Source: Janibacter massiliensis | GTDB taxonomy: Bacteria > Actinomycetota > Actinomycetes > Actinomycetales > Dermatophilaceae | Length of the DNA stretch: 64,000 nucleotides | Assembly (NCBI RefSeq): GCF_900289115.1 | Contig: NZ_LT985196.1 | Location: forward strand, 533,027-597,026 | Direction: 5' to 3' | In this document: positions 51,406 through 61,024 of the stretch, in pieces | Position numbering within the stretch: position 1 is the first letter of the stretch | How the letters are laid out: every line of letters starts with the position of its first letter | The notes under the pieces: model-generated | The model's database searches: none | The model's input: only the letters and a program-made list of their open reading frames with translations | What the model was told of the DNA's origin: nothing | Made by a program: the position numbers and the translations under genes

Positions 51406-52788
51406 ATGCCGGAAGCGAGCGTCCCCGCCGCGTTCGAGCGGTGGGAACGCCCCGCCCCGCCGATCGGGCGCCGCGACATCGGCCTGAGCGTCGTCGTCGG
51501 CATCCTCGCGATCGTCCTCCTCGAGCTCGTCCGTCGCCTCGGCGCCCTGGAGACGGTCGGCGCGGACCCGTGGGTCCAGCGCGCCGCCACGCTCGCGGTC
51601 GCCGCCCTCCTCGTGGCCCGGCGTCGTCACCCGCTCGTCGTCGCCGGGCTCGCGGCCGCGCACATGTTCGTCGTCGGCGTGACGATGCCGCTGGTCATGG
51701 CGCAGATGAGCCTGCAGGTCGTGTACTTCGTCGCGTTCTTCTCGGCCACGGCCTGGGCCAGGGACCGCGCAGCGGCAGCGATCGTGTGCACCGGGATCGT
51801 CCTCGTCATGGCCCTGTGGATCGCCTGGAACTTCGCGTACGGCTCGGGGGTGGAGGACATCGTCGACGCGAACCAGGGTGCACCGACCGGTGGCGGGGTC
51901 GCCACCGCAGCCATCCTCATCACGGTGATCATCAACGTCCTCTACTTCGGGGGCGCCATCCAGCTCGGCCGGGTCACGTGGCGGGCGGCCCGGGCCCGCG
52001 CGGTCCTCGCCCACCAGGCGGAGACGATCGCCGACCAGTCCAGCCGCCTGCGTACCCAGGCGGTCGTCGACGAGCGGCTGCGGATCGCGCGTGAGCTCCA
52101 CGACGTCGTCGGCCACCACATCGCGGGCGTCGGCCTCCACGCGGGGGCGGCCCGCCGGCTCGTGCGCACCGACCCGGTCGCCGCCGCCGAGGCGATGGCG
52201 ACCGTCGAGTCGAGCGCCACCGACGCCGTCGCCCAGCTGCGCGGCCTGCTCGGGGCGCTGCGGATGCCCGATGGTGACGGGGACACGGGCCGGGTGGACG
52301 AGACGGGCCGGACGAACGTCACGAGCGACACGAACGAGGGCCAGCTCGAACCGGGAAAGCAGCCCGACCGGTCGCCCGGACCCGCGCTCGCTGACCTGCC
52401 CGCGCTGCTCGATCAGGTGCGCGACCGGCTCGACGTCGAGCTGACGACCGCGAGCGAACCGCCCGGCGCGCTCGAGGACGTGCCGCCGGCGGTCGGGGCC
52501 GCGCTCTACCGGGTCGTCCAGGAGTCGCTGACGAACGTCCGGCGGCACAGCACGGCCGACTCGGCACGCGTGGCGCTGCGGTGCGTCCGCCACGGCAGCA
52601 GCCCGCACGTCGAGGTCGAGGTCACCGACTCGGGTCGACCCCGCAATGGCACCTCCGGCTCCGGGCTGGGGCAGCTCGGGATCCGCGAACGGGTCGCCGG
52701 GCTCGGTGGCACCGTCGACATCGGGCCCCGCGTCACCGGGGGCTACCGCGTGCGCGTGCGCATCCCGCTGGCAGGCTCGCGGTCGTGA
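51406..52788 (+). CDS. Two-component sensor histidine kinase (HisKA_3 type)
   Basis: The 460-residue product has four to five TM segments within residues 25-195 and a short extracytoplasmic loop. The HisKA_3 dimerisation box ERLRIARELHDVVGHH contains the phosphorylated His232. HATPase blocks follow: YRVVQESLTNVRRHS and GSGLGQLGIRERVAGLGG. An insert of about 40 residues rich in D/G/T lies between the two domains. It is the NarL-type partner of the response regulator, whose GTG overlaps its stop. The signal is unknown; the adjacent ABC transporter suggests envelope or antimicrobial stress. Confidence 0.93.
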   Translation: MPEASVPAAFERWERPAPPIGRRDIGLSVVVGILAIVLLELVRRLGALETVGADPWVQRAATLAVAALLVARRRHPLVVAGLAAAHMFVVGVTMPLVMAQMSLQVVYFVAFFSATAWARDRAAAAIVCTGIVLVMALWIAWNFAYGSGVEDIVDANQGAPTGGGVATAAILITVIINVLYFGGAIQLGRVTWRAARARAVLAHQAETIADQSSRLRTQAVVDERLRIARELHDVVGHHIAGVGLHAGAARRLVRTDPVAAAEAMATVESSATDAVAQLRGLLGALRMPDGDGDTGRVDETGRTNVTSDTNEGQLEPGKQPDRSPGPALADLPALLDQVRDRLDVELTTASEPPGALEDVPPAVGAALYRVVQESLTNVRRHSTADSARVALRCVRHGSSPHVEVEVTDSGRPRNGTSGSGLGQLGIRERVAGLGGTVDIGPRVTGGYRVRVRIPLAGSRS

Positions 52789-53540
52789 GCACGCAGGGCA
52801 CGCAGGTCGCGCCGGACCCGCAGGACGGCTCGAACCGCACCGACGGGGGGCCGCTGCGCGTCCTCGTCGCCGACGACCAGCCGATCGTCCGATCCGGCCT
52901 GACGATGGTGCTCGGGACCGAGCCGGGGATCGAGGTCGTCGGCGAGGTCACCGACGGGGCGCAGGCGATCGAGCTCGCCCGCCGGCTGGCCCCCGACCTC
53001 GTCCTCATGGACGTCCAGATGCCCGGCACGGACGGCATCGAGGCCACCCGGACGATCACCTCGAGCAGCGACACCAGGGTCGTCGTCCTCACGACCTTCG
53101 ACCGAGACGACTACCTCTTCGCCGCGCTCGAGGCCGGGGCCAGCGGCTTCCTCCTCAAGACCGCCGGGAGCGACCAGCTCGTCGAGGCCGTCCTCGCCGT
53201 CGGGCAGGGGCACGCGCTGCTCGCCCCCGAGGTGACGGCGCGGGTCATCCGCCGCACCCTCGCCGCGCGGGCCGCCGCCCCGACCGGGAGCACCACCTCC
53301 CCCGGGGTCGTCACCGATCCGGGGCTCTCGCTGCTTACCGGCCGCGAGCGCGAGGTGCTCGGTCTCGTCGGGGCCGGGCTGTCGAACGCCGAGATCGCCG
53401 CCGAGCTCGTCATCGGGGAGGCAACGGTGAAGACCCACGTCTCGAACGTGCTGGCCAAGCTGCACCTGCGCGACCGCGTCCAGGCCGTCGTCCGTGCGCA
53501 CGAGTGCGGCATCGTCGCGGGCACCCGACCGCGCGGCTGA
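52785..53540 (+). CDS. NarL/LuxR-family response regulator
   Basis: The 251-residue product has a receiver domain with the acidic pocket Asp30/Asp31 (VADDQP), phospho-acceptor Asp76 (LVLMDVQMPG), the switch T in VVLTTFDR and the K in LLKTAG. A C-terminal LuxR helix-turn-helix follows (LLTGREREVLGLVGAGLSN, IAAELVIGEATVKTHVSN). GTG 52785 overlaps the kinase stop. It probably activates the ABC transporter genes 90 bases downstream, where a GATCCG-N8-CGGATC inverted repeat (53577-53596) is a candidate site. Confidence 0.94.
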   Translation: MSTQGTQVAPDPQDGSNRTDGGPLRVLVADDQPIVRSGLTMVLGTEPGIEVVGEVTDGAQAIELARRLAPDLVLMDVQMPGTDGIEATRTITSSSDTRVVVLTTFDRDDYLFAALEAGASGFLLKTAGSDQLVEAVLAVGQGHALLAPEVTARVIRRTLAARAAAPTGSTTSPGVVTDPGLSLLTGREREVLGLVGAGLSNAEIAAELVIGEATVKTHVSNVLAKLHLRDRVQAVVRAHECGIVAGTRPRG

Positions 53541-53629
53541 GTCGTCCCCCGACGGGCGGAGGAGAGCACCGCCGAAGATCCGCCGCGCGACGGATCCGGC
53601 CCGGGGCGCTCGTCCGTAGCGTCGAGGGC

Positions 53630-54550
53630 ATGGACATCACCACCAGCGCGAACGAGATCAGGGCAGAGCACCTGACCCGCCGGTTCGGGGACGTCACGGC
53701 CGTCGACGACGTGTCGCTGACGATCCCGGGCGGGCGGATGACGGGCTTCGTCGGCGGGAACGGCGCCGGCAAGACGACGACGATGCGGATGATCATGGGC
53801 GTCCTGCAGCCCACCGAGGGCGCGGTCCTCTGGCAGGGCCGACCGATGACCGCCGACGACCGCCGCACGTTCGGCTACATGCCCGAGGAGCGCGGCCTCT
53901 ACCCCAAGCAGAAGGTCGGCGAGCAGCTCGTCCACCTCGCCCGCCTGGCGGGGCTGTCCGCGGCCGACGCCCGGGCGAGCGTGGAGGAGCACCTCGAGCG
54001 TCTCGGCCTGGCCCACCGCGCGGGTGACCCCGTCGAGAAGCTCTCGCTCGGCAACCAGCAGCGGGTGCAGATCATCGCCGCGGTGATGACGCGCCCCGCG
54101 GCCCTCGTCCTCGACGAGCCGTTCTCCGGCCTCGACCCCGACGCCGTCGACTCGATGGCCGACCTGCTGCGCGAGCACGTCGCCCGCGGGATCCCCGTCC
54201 TCTTCTCCAGCCACCAGCTCGATCTTGTCGAGCAGCTGTGCGACCGGCTCGTCATCCTCTCCGGCGGCCGCAAGCGCGCCGAGGGAACGGTCACCGAGCT
54301 CCGCAGCGCCGGGGCCCAGCGGCACCGGGTCACCCTTCGTGGGGACGCCGGCTGGCTGCGGGACCTGCCCGGCCTGGACGTCGTCGACGTCGACGGGCGC
54401 GAGGCGGTGCTCGAGCTGCTCGGCGACGAGACGCAGCGCCGCGCCACCCTCGACCGGCTCCTCACCGAGGCGACCGCTCGCGGCGGCCTCGACGCGATCG
54501 CCCCCATCGTCCCCCGCCTGAGCGACATCTACCGAGAGGTCACGGCATGA
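53630..54550 (+). CDS. ABC transporter ATP-binding protein (NatA type)
   Basis: The 306-residue ATPase has Walker A GGNGAGKTTTM, the variant signature LSLGNQQRVQ, Walker B ALVLDEPFSGLDP and H-loop FSSHQLDLVEQLCDR. A C-terminal extension of about 80 residues (HRVTLRGDAGWLRDL) is typical of the NatA/DrrA group. ATG 53630 follows a GAGGG ribosome site. It is coupled by ATGA to its permease. The system is an exporter, probably for sodium, drugs or lipids; the substrate is unknown. Confidence 0.93.
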   Translation: MDITTSANEIRAEHLTRRFGDVTAVDDVSLTIPGGRMTGFVGGNGAGKTTTMRMIMGVLQPTEGAVLWQGRPMTADDRRTFGYMPEERGLYPKQKVGEQLVHLARLAGLSAADARASVEEHLERLGLAHRAGDPVEKLSLGNQQRVQIIAAVMTRPAALVLDEPFSGLDPDAVDSMADLLREHVARGIPVLFSSHQLDLVEQLCDRLVILSGGRKRAEGTVTELRSAGAQRHRVTLRGDAGWLRDLPGLDVVDVDGREAVLELLGDETQRRATLDRLLTEATARGGLDAIAPIVPRLSDIYREVTA

Positions 54551-55782
54551 GCACGCAGACGACCCCGACCCCGAGCAGCGCGAACCGGACCACCCCGGCC
54601 CAGACCCCGCGCGCCTCGGCCCGCGGCGCCTGGCGGCTCATCGCCCAGCGCGAGATCCTCGTCAAGCTGCGGGACAAGAGCTTCATCTTCTCGACGTTCC
54701 TCACCCTCGCGATCATCGGTGCGTCGATCGGCTGGCAGGCGTGGAACGCCGACCGGCACCGCGACTACACGATCGTCGCGGTGGCCGACGACGCGGCGAT
54801 GGCCGACACGATCGCCACGGCCGCGGAGCAGTCCGGCGACAACGTCGGGATCACGGTGACGCGCGTGCCCGACGGCGGCGCCGCCAAGGCGGCTCTCGCC
54901 GACGGGTCGGCCGACGGGTGGCTCCACGAGGACGGCGGCACGTGGACGCTCACGGGCCAGCGAGAGGTCGACGACCGGCTGGAGGGTCTGACGACGGAGA
55001 CGGTCGGCGGGGTCGTTCGGGCGCAGAACGCCCAGCGCGCGGGCACCGATCTCGCGGCCATCGAGAAGGGCACGGAGGTGAGGACCGCCCTCGTCGTCGG
55101 CGACCAGAAGGAGCAGCTGGTCGCGAAGGTCGTCGGCCTGGCGATGACGTTCCTCTTCTCCTTCGCGGCGCTGCTCTTCGGGATCGCTCTGGCGACGAGC
55201 GTCGTCGAGGAGAAGCAGTCGCGGATCGTCGAGATCATCACCGCCTCGATCCCCGTCCGGCAGCTGCTGCTCGGCAAGGTCGTGGGGAACGTCCTGCTCG
55301 CGATCGGCCAGCTCGTGCTCTACACGACCGTCGCGCTCGTCGGGGTGTCGTTCACCCCGTTCGCGTCGATGATCCCCGCGATGTCGAGCGGCCTGCTGTG
55401 GTTCGTCCTCTTCTTCGTCGTCGGGTTCACGGTCATCGCGACGCTGTACGCCGTCGCGGGGGCGCTGGCCAGCCGGACCGAGGACGTCCAGTCGACGTCG
55501 GTGCCCGTGACGATGCTCGTCATGCTCATGTTCTTCGGGGCGATGTTCCTCGACGGGGCGCCGAAGACGGTCGCCTCTTTCGTCCCGCCCCTGTCCGCGG
55601 TGCTCATGCCGATGCGGATCGTCGAGGGGACGGCGCAGTGGTGGGAGCCGGTCCTCGCGCTCGCCCTCCTGCTCGGGGCCGGTCTCGGGGTCGTGCTCGC
55701 CGCGGAGCGGATCTACCGCCGGGCGCTGCTGCAGACCGGCGGCAAGCTCACCGTCCGCCAGGCGTGGACCGCGGAGACGTGA
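54547..55782 (+). CDS. ABC-2 type permease (NatB type)
   Basis: The 411-residue product has one N-terminal TM segment (FIFSTFLTLAIIGASIGW), an extracytoplasmic region of about 150 residues, then five to six TM segments with the conserved VVEEKQSRIVEIITASIPVRQLLLGK motif between helices (split here across about residues 215-245). This is the NatB/ABC2_membrane_3 architecture. It pairs with the ATPase immediately upstream and overlaps it by 4 bases. The end is 66 bases from the next gene and its large operator. Confidence 0.92.
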   Translation: MSTQTTPTPSSANRTTPAQTPRASARGAWRLIAQREILVKLRDKSFIFSTFLTLAIIGASIGWQAWNADRHRDYTIVAVADDAAMADTIATAAEQSGDNVGITVTRVPDGGAAKAALADGSADGWLHEDGGTWTLTGQREVDDRLEGLTTETVGGVVRAQNAQRAGTDLAAIEKGTEVRTALVVGDQKEQLVAKVVGLAMTFLFSFAALLFGIALATSVVEEKQSRIVEIITASIPVRQLLLGKVVGNVLLAIGQLVLYTTVALVGVSFTPFASMIPAMSSGLLWFVLFFVVGFTVIATLYAVAGALASRTEDVQSTSVPVTMLVMLMFFGAMFLDGAPKTVASFVPPLSAVLMPMRIVEGTAQWWEPVLALALLLGAGLGVVLAAERIYRRALLQTGGKLTVRQAWTAET

Positions 55783-55822
55783 CGGCCGGCCGACGGGCGA
55801 CGTGACCGTCGGTTGACACCGA

Positions 55823-55866
55823 TCGGCTAACAGTGTTCACTCAGTGAAGTGAACACTGTTAGCCGA
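55823..55866. promoter_or_regulatory. Large palindromic operator of the SRPBCC-TetR operon
   Basis: Perfect 18-base arms at 55823-55840 (TCGGCTAACAGTGTTCAC) and 55849-55866 flank an 8-base spacer. A second palindrome, TTCACT-C-AGTGAA (55836-55848), is nested at the centre. TTGACA at 55813-55818 provides a -35 just upstream, so bound repressor would cover the promoter. The gene's GTG start lies in the right arm. The nearest candidate binder is the TetR protein encoded second in the operon. Confidence 0.85.
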
Positions 55867-56376
55867 GTCCTCGTCACCGTTCCCGTGGCCCTCGTCGCCG
55901 TCGTCGCGACCTCCTGGGTCTGGAGCCGGACCCACCCCCATGTCATCCGCACCGAGCGCGTCATCGACGCCCCGCCCGAGCGGGTGTGGGCCGTCCTCGA
56001 GGCGAACGAGCGCTGGTCGGAGTGGAACCCGTCGATCGTCCGGAGCAGAGGTCGCTTCGTCGAGGGCGGCACGGTGACGAACACCGTCCGCTCGGGCGAC
56101 GGGACCATGACGTTCACCCCGACGATCCTCTCGCTCGAACCCGACCGCGAGCTGCGGTGGCGCGGGACCTACTACGTGCGTGGCCTGGCCGACGGCGAGC
56201 ACTCCTTCGTCCTCGAGCCGCTGCCGGGTCGCCGGACCTGGCTCGTCCAGGAGGAACGCTTCGTCGGTGCCCTCGTCCCGTTCGCGGGCCGCACGCTCGA
56301 CCTCGAGGACGACTTCGAGGCGGTGAACGAGGCCCTCGCGCGACGGGTCGAGGCGGACGTACCGTCCACCCCGTGA
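55849..56376 (+). CDS. SRPBCC-family (polyketide-cyclase-like) protein with N-terminal anchor
   Basis: The 175-residue product has an N-terminal hydrophobic segment (VLVTVPVALVAVVATSW) followed by an SRPBCC helix-grip domain: VIDAPPERVWAVLEANERWSEWNP, GDGTMTFTPTILSLEPDRELRW and SFVLEPLPG (key blocks, in pieces). These proteins bind hydrophobic ligands. GTG 55849 is inside the operator's right arm, so the transcript is leaderless or starts at a later GTG. Its stop overlaps the tetR GTG (GTGA at 56373). Confidence 0.82.
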   Translation: MNTVSRVLVTVPVALVAVVATSWVWSRTHPHVIRTERVIDAPPERVWAVLEANERWSEWNPSIVRSRGRFVEGGTVTNTVRSGDGTMTFTPTILSLEPDRELRWRGTYYVRGLADGEHSFVLEPLPGRRTWLVQEERFVGALVPFAGRTLDLEDDFEAVNEALARRVEADVPSTP

Positions 56377-56936
56377 CCCGCACACCCCCCGGCACGCTGC
56401 CCGAACCGGCCGTTCCCGAACCGGCCGTTCCCGAGCGCAGCGCCCGGGTGGCCTCGATCGTCGGGGCCACGCGCGCGATCCTCGTCGAGCAGGGTTGGGA
56501 GGCGGTCTCGATGCGGACCATCGCCGCCGCGCTCGGGATCACCGCGCCCTCGCTGTACAAGCACGTGAAGAACAAGGACGCCCTCGCTGCGCTCCTCATC
56601 ACCGACGGCCTGCTCGCCATGGGCACCGGGCTGCACGCCGCGATCGCTCGCGACCCGTCACCCGCGGCGCTGCTGCCCGCCTACCGCCGGCTGGCGCTCG
56701 GCGACCCCGAGGTCTACCGGCTCGCGACGAGTGGCCCGCTCGATCGCGACGCGCTGCCCGACGGGCTCGAGGAGTGGGCCGGCTCGCCGTTCTTCCTCGT
56801 CACCGGCGACCCGCACCGCGCCCAGGCGCTGTGGGCCTGCGCGCACGGCATGGCGATCCTCGAGGTCGACGGCCGCTTCCCCGACCCGCGCGAGCTCGAC
56901 TCCACGTGGGAGGCCGCCGCGCGGCAGTTCGCCTGA
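56373..56936 (+). CDS. TetR-family regulator with WHG-type C-terminus
   Basis: The 187-residue product begins with a Pro-rich tail containing a 15-base tandem repeat (PEPAVPEPAVPE). The helix-turn-helix is SMRTIAAALGITAPSLYKHV near residues 49-68, and the ligand domain contains ACAHGMAILEVDGRFP, as in the TetR_C_13/WHG group. It is coupled to the SRPBCC gene and most likely represses this operon through the 18-bp-arm operator. It is convergent with serS, with a 2-base gap. Confidence 0.88.
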   Translation: MTRTPPGTLPEPAVPEPAVPERSARVASIVGATRAILVEQGWEAVSMRTIAAALGITAPSLYKHVKNKDALAALLITDGLLAMGTGLHAAIARDPSPAALLPAYRRLALGDPEVYRLATSGPLDRDALPDGLEEWAGSPFFLVTGDPHRAQALWACAHGMAILEVDGRFPDPRELDSTWEAAARQFA

Positions 56937-56938
56937 CG

Positions 56939-58207
56939 TCAGGCGGGCGCGATGACGTCGAGGCCGACGAACGGGCGCAGCGCCTCGGGCACGACGACCG
57001 AGCCGTCCGCCTGCTGGTGGTTCTCGAGGATCGCGACGAGCCAGCGCGTCGTCGCGAGCGTCCCGTTGAGCGTCGCCGCGACCTGGGTGCGGCCCTCGGC
57101 GTCGCGGAACCGGGTGTTCAGCCGCCGCGCCTGGTACGTCGTGCAGTTGCTCGTCGAGGTCAGCTCCCGGTGCCGGCCCTGGGTGGGGACCCACGCCTCG
57201 CAGTCGAACTTCCGGGCCGCCGGACCGCCGAGGTCGCCGGCCGCCGTGTCGATGACCCGATAGGGCACCTCGATGCGCGCGAGCATCTCCTTCTCGAACC
57301 CCAGGAGCTGCTCGTGCTCGGCCTGCGCCTGCTCCGGGTCGCAGTAGACGAACATCTCGAGCTTGTTGAACTGGTGGACGCGGATGATGCCGCGGGTGTC
57401 CTTGCCGTACGAGCCGGCCTCGCGCCGGTAGCACGTCGACCAGCCCGCGTACCGCCTCGGGCCGTCCGACAGATCGAGGATCTCGTCCGCGTGATACCCG
57501 GCGAGCGCCACCTCGGAGGTCCCCGTGAGGAAGAGGTCGTCCGCGGGCAGCTGGTAGACCTCCTCCTCGTGGGCGTCGATGAAGCCCGCGCCGGCCATGA
57601 CGTCGCGCCGCACGAGGGTCGGGGTGATCATCGGGACGAAACCACGCTCCACCGCGAGCTGCAGCCCCATCTGGAGCAGCCCGAGCTCGAGCCGCGCACC
57701 CGGCCCGGTGAGGAAGTAGAAGCGGCTGCCGCCGACCTTCGTCCCGCGCTCCATGTCGATGGCACCGAGCGCCTCGCCGAGCTCGAGGTGGTCCTTGGGC
57801 TCGAAGCCCTCGGCGGCGAAGTCCCGAGGGGTGCCGACCTCCTCGAGCACGACGTAGTCGTCCTCGCCCCCGGTGGGAACGCCGTCGACGATGACGTTGC
57901 CGACCCGCCGCAGCAGCGCGTCGAGCTCGACCTGGGCCTCGTCCTTCGCGGCGTCGAGCTCCTTGACCCGCGCGGCGACCTCCTTGGTCCGCGCGAGCAG
58001 GGCCTGCTTCTCCTCGCCCCGGGACTTCGCCACGGACCTGCCCATCGCCTTCTGCTCCGCGCGCAGCGCCTCGAACTCGGCGATCGTCGCCCGGCGTCGC
58101 TCGTCCCCCGCGAGGATCTCGTCGATGAGCCCGGGGTCCTCCCCGCGGGCGCGCTGGCTGGCGCGGACGACGTCGGGGTTCTCGCGCAGGAGCTTGATGT
58201 CGATCAC
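56939..58207 (-). CDS. serS: Seryl-tRNA synthetase
   Basis: The 422-residue class-II synthetase has an N-terminal coiled-coil arm (residues about 30-100, rich in K/E/A) that grips tRNA-Ser. The catalytic core has [17 protein letters not shown] (motif area), [22 protein letters not shown] split by motif 2, [11 protein letters not shown] and the C-terminal motif 3 stretch [18 protein letters not shown]. It charges tRNA-Ser in the cytosol. GTG 58207 begins the conserved [11 protein letters not shown]. It overlaps the antiporter stop by 4 bases on the same strand. Confidence 0.97.
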   Translation of the reverse strand: MIDIKLLRENPDVVRASQRARGEDPGLIDEILAGDERRRATIAEFEALRAEQKAMGRSVAKSRGEEKQALLARTKEVAARVKELDAAKDEAQVELDALLRRVGNVIVDGVPTGGEDDYVVLEEVGTPRDFAAEGFEPKDHLELGEALGAIDMERGTKVGGSRFYFLTGPGARLELGLLQMGLQLAVERGFVPMITPTLVRRDVMAGAGFIDAHEEEVYQLPADDLFLTGTSEVALAGYHADEILDLSDGPRRYAGWSTCYRREAGSYGKDTRGIIRVHQFNKLEMFVYCDPEQAQAEHEQLLGFEKEMLARIEVPYRVIDTAAGDLGGPAARKFDCEAWVPTQGRHRELTSTSNCTTYQARRLNTRFRDAEGRTQVAATLNGTLATTRWLVAILENHQQADGSVVVPEALRPFVGLDVIAPA

Positions 58208-59580
58208 GCGGTCGAGGTTACCGGCGCGCCCGCGCCCGCCCCGCTCTCGCCGGGTCCACCCGGCCCGCGCGGTCGCACCTGCTTGCCCCGCTCCTTCCGG
58301 CGCTTCTCCAGCCGGGCCATCGCCGGTGTCGCGAGCACCCCGTGGAGGATGACCGACAGGACGATGGTGAACGCGACGGTCGACCACAGCCACCGCTGGC
58401 CGTCGAAGGCAGCCGCCCCCGTCGCGTACGCGAGGTAGTAGAGCGAGCCGATGCCGCGCACCCCGAAGAACGCGGTGACGAGCCGCTCGCGGGAGTCGAG
58501 GCCGGAGACCTCCTTCGCCTTCGCGTGCCCCACGCGGAGCGCGAGGAGCGCCGAGAGGGGCCGCACGACGAGGACGAGGACGAGCGCGAGGAGGGCGCCG
58601 CGCCAGTCGAGGTGGGCCAGGAGCCCGTGGGTGAGCGCCATCCCGAGCAGGAGGAGGACGAAGAGGGTCATGAGCCGCTCGAGCCGCTCGACGACCTGGT
58701 GCATGTGCTCGTGGTACTCGTTGCCGCGTTCGGCGGAGCGGAGCGTCATCGCGGCGACGAAGACGGCGAGGAAGCCGTACCCGTGGAGAACCTCGGACGT
58801 GCCGTACGCGAGGAGCAGCGCGGCGAACGCCAGGAGCGGCTCGCCCTGCTCGGCCATCCGCAGCGATGGTGACGGGGCCCGGAAGGCGATCTTCGCCAGC
58901 ACCCACCCGACGGCCAGGCCCGTGAGCACGCCGACCGCGACCTTGCCGACCAGCTCCCACCCGAACCACCCGGCGCCCCAGCTCGCGAACGCCCCCTCCG
59001 TCGCGGCGAGGATCGCGGCGTAGACGAACGGGAAGGCGAGCCCGTCGTTGAGCCCCGCCTCGGAGGTGAGCGCGAAGCGGACCTCGTCCTCCTCGTCGAT
59101 CTCGTCCTCGTGGCCCTCGGTGACGGGCCCCTCGACCTGGATGTCCGAGGCGAGGACGGGGTCCGTCGGCGCGAGGACGGCCCCGAGGAGGAGCGCGGTC
59201 GCCGGAGCGAGCCCGAGCAGACCCCAGCCGAGGAGTGCGACCGCCCCGATGCACAGCGGCATCGCGAGGAGCAGCAGCCGCCAGGTCACCGACCAGCGGC
59301 GGATGCTGCTCCAGCTGCGGAGATCGAGCGGACGGTCCAGCGCCAGCCCGACACCCATGAGCGCGAGGAGGACGGTGACCTCCGTGACGTGCTCGACGAC
59401 CGCGCGGTTCTCGACGGGGTCGAGGACGAGGCCGTCCGGGGTGGGGAGGAGCCCGATGAGCATGCCCATCGCGAGGAGCACGATCGGCGCGCTGATGGCG
59501 GCCTTGTGCAGGAGCGAGGGGAGGACGACCGCGGCGAGGAGGGCGATCCCCGACACGAGGAAGACGACGTCGGCGGTCAC
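58204..59580 (-). CDS. Na+/H+ antiporter, CPA1/NhaP type
   Basis: The 458-residue membrane protein has about 12 TM segments. The ion-site motifs are [16 protein letters not shown] and [13 protein letters not shown] (the paired acidic residues in N-D form). A charged cytoplasmic loop ([12 protein letters not shown]) lies between them. The C-terminal tail is basic, Gly/Pro-rich and short. It exchanges Na+ or K+ for protons across the membrane. GTG 59580 starts 9 residues before helix 1. It is divergent from the lipid-kinase gene. Confidence 0.92.
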   Translation of the reverse strand: MTADVVFLVSGIALLAAVVLPSLLHKAAISAPIVLLAMGMLIGLLPTPDGLVLDPVENRAVVEHVTEVTVLLALMGVGLALDRPLDLRSWSSIRRWSVTWRLLLLAMPLCIGAVALLGWGLLGLAPATALLLGAVLAPTDPVLASDIQVEGPVTEGHEDEIDEEDEVRFALTSEAGLNDGLAFPFVYAAILAATEGAFASWGAGWFGWELVGKVAVGVLTGLAVGWVLAKIAFRAPSPSLRMAEQGEPLLAFAALLLAYGTSEVLHGYGFLAVFVAAMTLRSAERGNEYHEHMHQVVERLERLMTLFVLLLLGMALTHGLLAHLDWRGALLALVLVLVVRPLSALLALRVGHAKAKEVSGLDSRERLVTAFFGVRGIGSLYYLAYATGAAAFDGQRWLWSTVAFTIVLSVILHGVLATPAMARLEKRRKERGKQVRPRGPGGPGESGAGAGAPVTSTA

Positions 59581-59665
59581 CGCGTCACCCTACGTCGCCG
59601 ATCCGGCGCCGCCATCCCCCCGAAGGGAGGGGCCGCCCGCGGGGGGCGGGGGGTACCGTCGCCGC

Positions 59666-60910
59666 GTGCCCGGATCCTGGACCGCCCTCGCCCTCGTCGC
59701 GCTGCTCGAGGCCGCCCTCGTCGTGCTCGCGATCGTCGTGACCGAGTCCACGACCCGGGCGGCGCTGGGCCGCCCCCGGACCGAGCCGGGTCGGCACGCC
59801 CGGCCGCGCCCGTCCCGCGGGGTCTTCCGCCCCGCGGCTGCTCGCCGGGGGCTGGCCGGGAAGGGGGCGCCCGCCGGGAAGGACGTGGCCGAGCCCGTGC
59901 GGCTCAAGCGGGCGGCCGTCATCGTCAACCCGACGAAGTTCGCCAGCGCGGCGGCGCTCGCCGGCGTGCGCGCGCGGCTGGATCGGGTGTGCCGGGAGCA
60001 GGGCTGGAACGTGCCGCTCGTCCTGGAGACGACCGCCGAGGACCCCGGGACGGGTCAGGCCCGCGAGGCGCTGCAGGCCGGGGTCGACGTCGTCTGCCCG
60101 CTCGGTGGCGACGGGACGATCCGCGCGGTCGCGGCGGCGCTGGCGGGGACGAGCACGCCGATCGGCCTGCTGCCGGGCGGGACCGGCAACCTGCTGGCCC
60201 GCAACCTCGGTGCGCCCGTCGACTCGATCGAGGCGGCGATGGTGACGGCGTGCACGGGCCGCAACCGACCGATCGACGTCGGCTGGCTGCGGATCGACCC
60301 GCCGGAGGGGGACACCACCGACGACGAGGGCCACGCCGACGAGCCGCAGCGCGGGCCGGAGCTCGACGCGCATCTCTTCCTCGTGATGGCGGGGCTCGGG
60401 TACGACGCCGCGATCATGGAGGAGACCTCGGAGGCCTCGAAGAAGCGCTTCGGGTGGCCGGCGTACGTGCTCACGGGGCTGCGCGAGCTCGGACGGGCCC
60501 GCTTCCCCGTGCGGGTGACGGTGGACGGCGAGCCGCCGGTGGGGCGACGGGTGAAGACCGTGCTCGTCGGCAACTGCGGCCGGGTCCAGGGTGGCGTGGC
60601 GCTCCTGCCGGAGGCGAAGGTCGACGACGGGCGGCTCGATGCGCTACTGCTCGCGCCGAAGGGCCCGCTGTCGTGGCTCGAGATCGCGACGTCGATCATC
60701 ACCCGCGGCGCGACCGGCTCGTCCCGGATGAAGGTGCTGCAGGGGTCGCGGATGGAGGTGCGCACGCCGCGCCCCCAGGCGATCGAGATCGACGGCGACG
60801 CGATCGGGACGGCGAGCCACGTCATCGCGACGGTCCGACGACGAGCCCTCCTCGTCCGCGTCGAAGCCCTCACCCAGAGCGCCGCCAAGACCGACAAACC
60901 CGGCACCTGA
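59666..60910 (+). CDS. Membrane-anchored diacylglycerol-kinase-family protein
   Basis: The 414-residue product has an N-terminal TM helix (TALALVALLEAALVVLAIVV) and a basic linker. The DAGK fold follows: VIVNPTKFASA, LGGDGTIRAVAAALAG (intact GGDGT), LLPGGTGNLLARNL, and the C-terminal sandwich ending QAIEIDGDAIG. It likely phosphorylates a lipid alcohol at the membrane face. It is distinct from the soluble relative at 7.4-8.3 kb, which lacks the anchor and has GGDGL. GTG 59666. A 71-bp repeat begins 4 bases after the stop. Confidence 0.9.
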   Translation: MPGSWTALALVALLEAALVVLAIVVTESTTRAALGRPRTEPGRHARPRPSRGVFRPAAARRGLAGKGAPAGKDVAEPVRLKRAAVIVNPTKFASAAALAGVRARLDRVCREQGWNVPLVLETTAEDPGTGQAREALQAGVDVVCPLGGDGTIRAVAAALAGTSTPIGLLPGGTGNLLARNLGAPVDSIEAAMVTACTGRNRPIDVGWLRIDPPEGDTTDDEGHADEPQRGPELDAHLFLVMAGLGYDAAIMEETSEASKKRFGWPAYVLTGLRELGRARFPVRVTVDGEPPVGRRVKTVLVGNCGRVQGGVALLPEAKVDDGRLDALLLAPKGPLSWLEIATSIITRGATGSSRMKVLQGSRMEVRTPRPQAIEIDGDAIGTASHVIATVRRRALLVRVEALTQSAAKTDKPGT

Positions 60911-60914
60911 TTCC

Positions 60915-60985
60915 TGCATTTGCGCGCGCAATTGCAATCTGCGCGCCGAGTATCACGCGCAGATGTCACCGATGGCGCGCAGATC
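60915..60985 (+). repeat. 71-bp structured intergenic repeat, copy R2
   Basis: Same order of elements as R1: a TTGCGCGCGCAATTGC palindrome with one arm base changed, a hairpin ATCTGCGCGC ... GCGCGCAGAT-like (60937-60965), and the terminal GCGCGCAGATC. It has 64 of 71 identities with R1. It begins 4 bases after the lipid-kinase stop, on the same strand, and ends 40 bases before the efeB stop. Confidence 0.9.
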
Positions 60986-61024
60986 TCGAACCTTCGATGC
61001 GGCTCGCCCGTCGTTCGAGGTGGG

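Noticed and set aside
49851-52094. A 746-codon plus-strand frame across tetR and CPBP
   Set aside because: It is out of frame with the CPBP motifs and antisense to TetR; its composition is repetitive Arg/Pro/Ala.
59585-60373. Minus-strand frame opposite the second lipid kinase
   Set aside because: It is antisense to GGDGT and PGGTGN motifs that are clearly coding on the plus strand.
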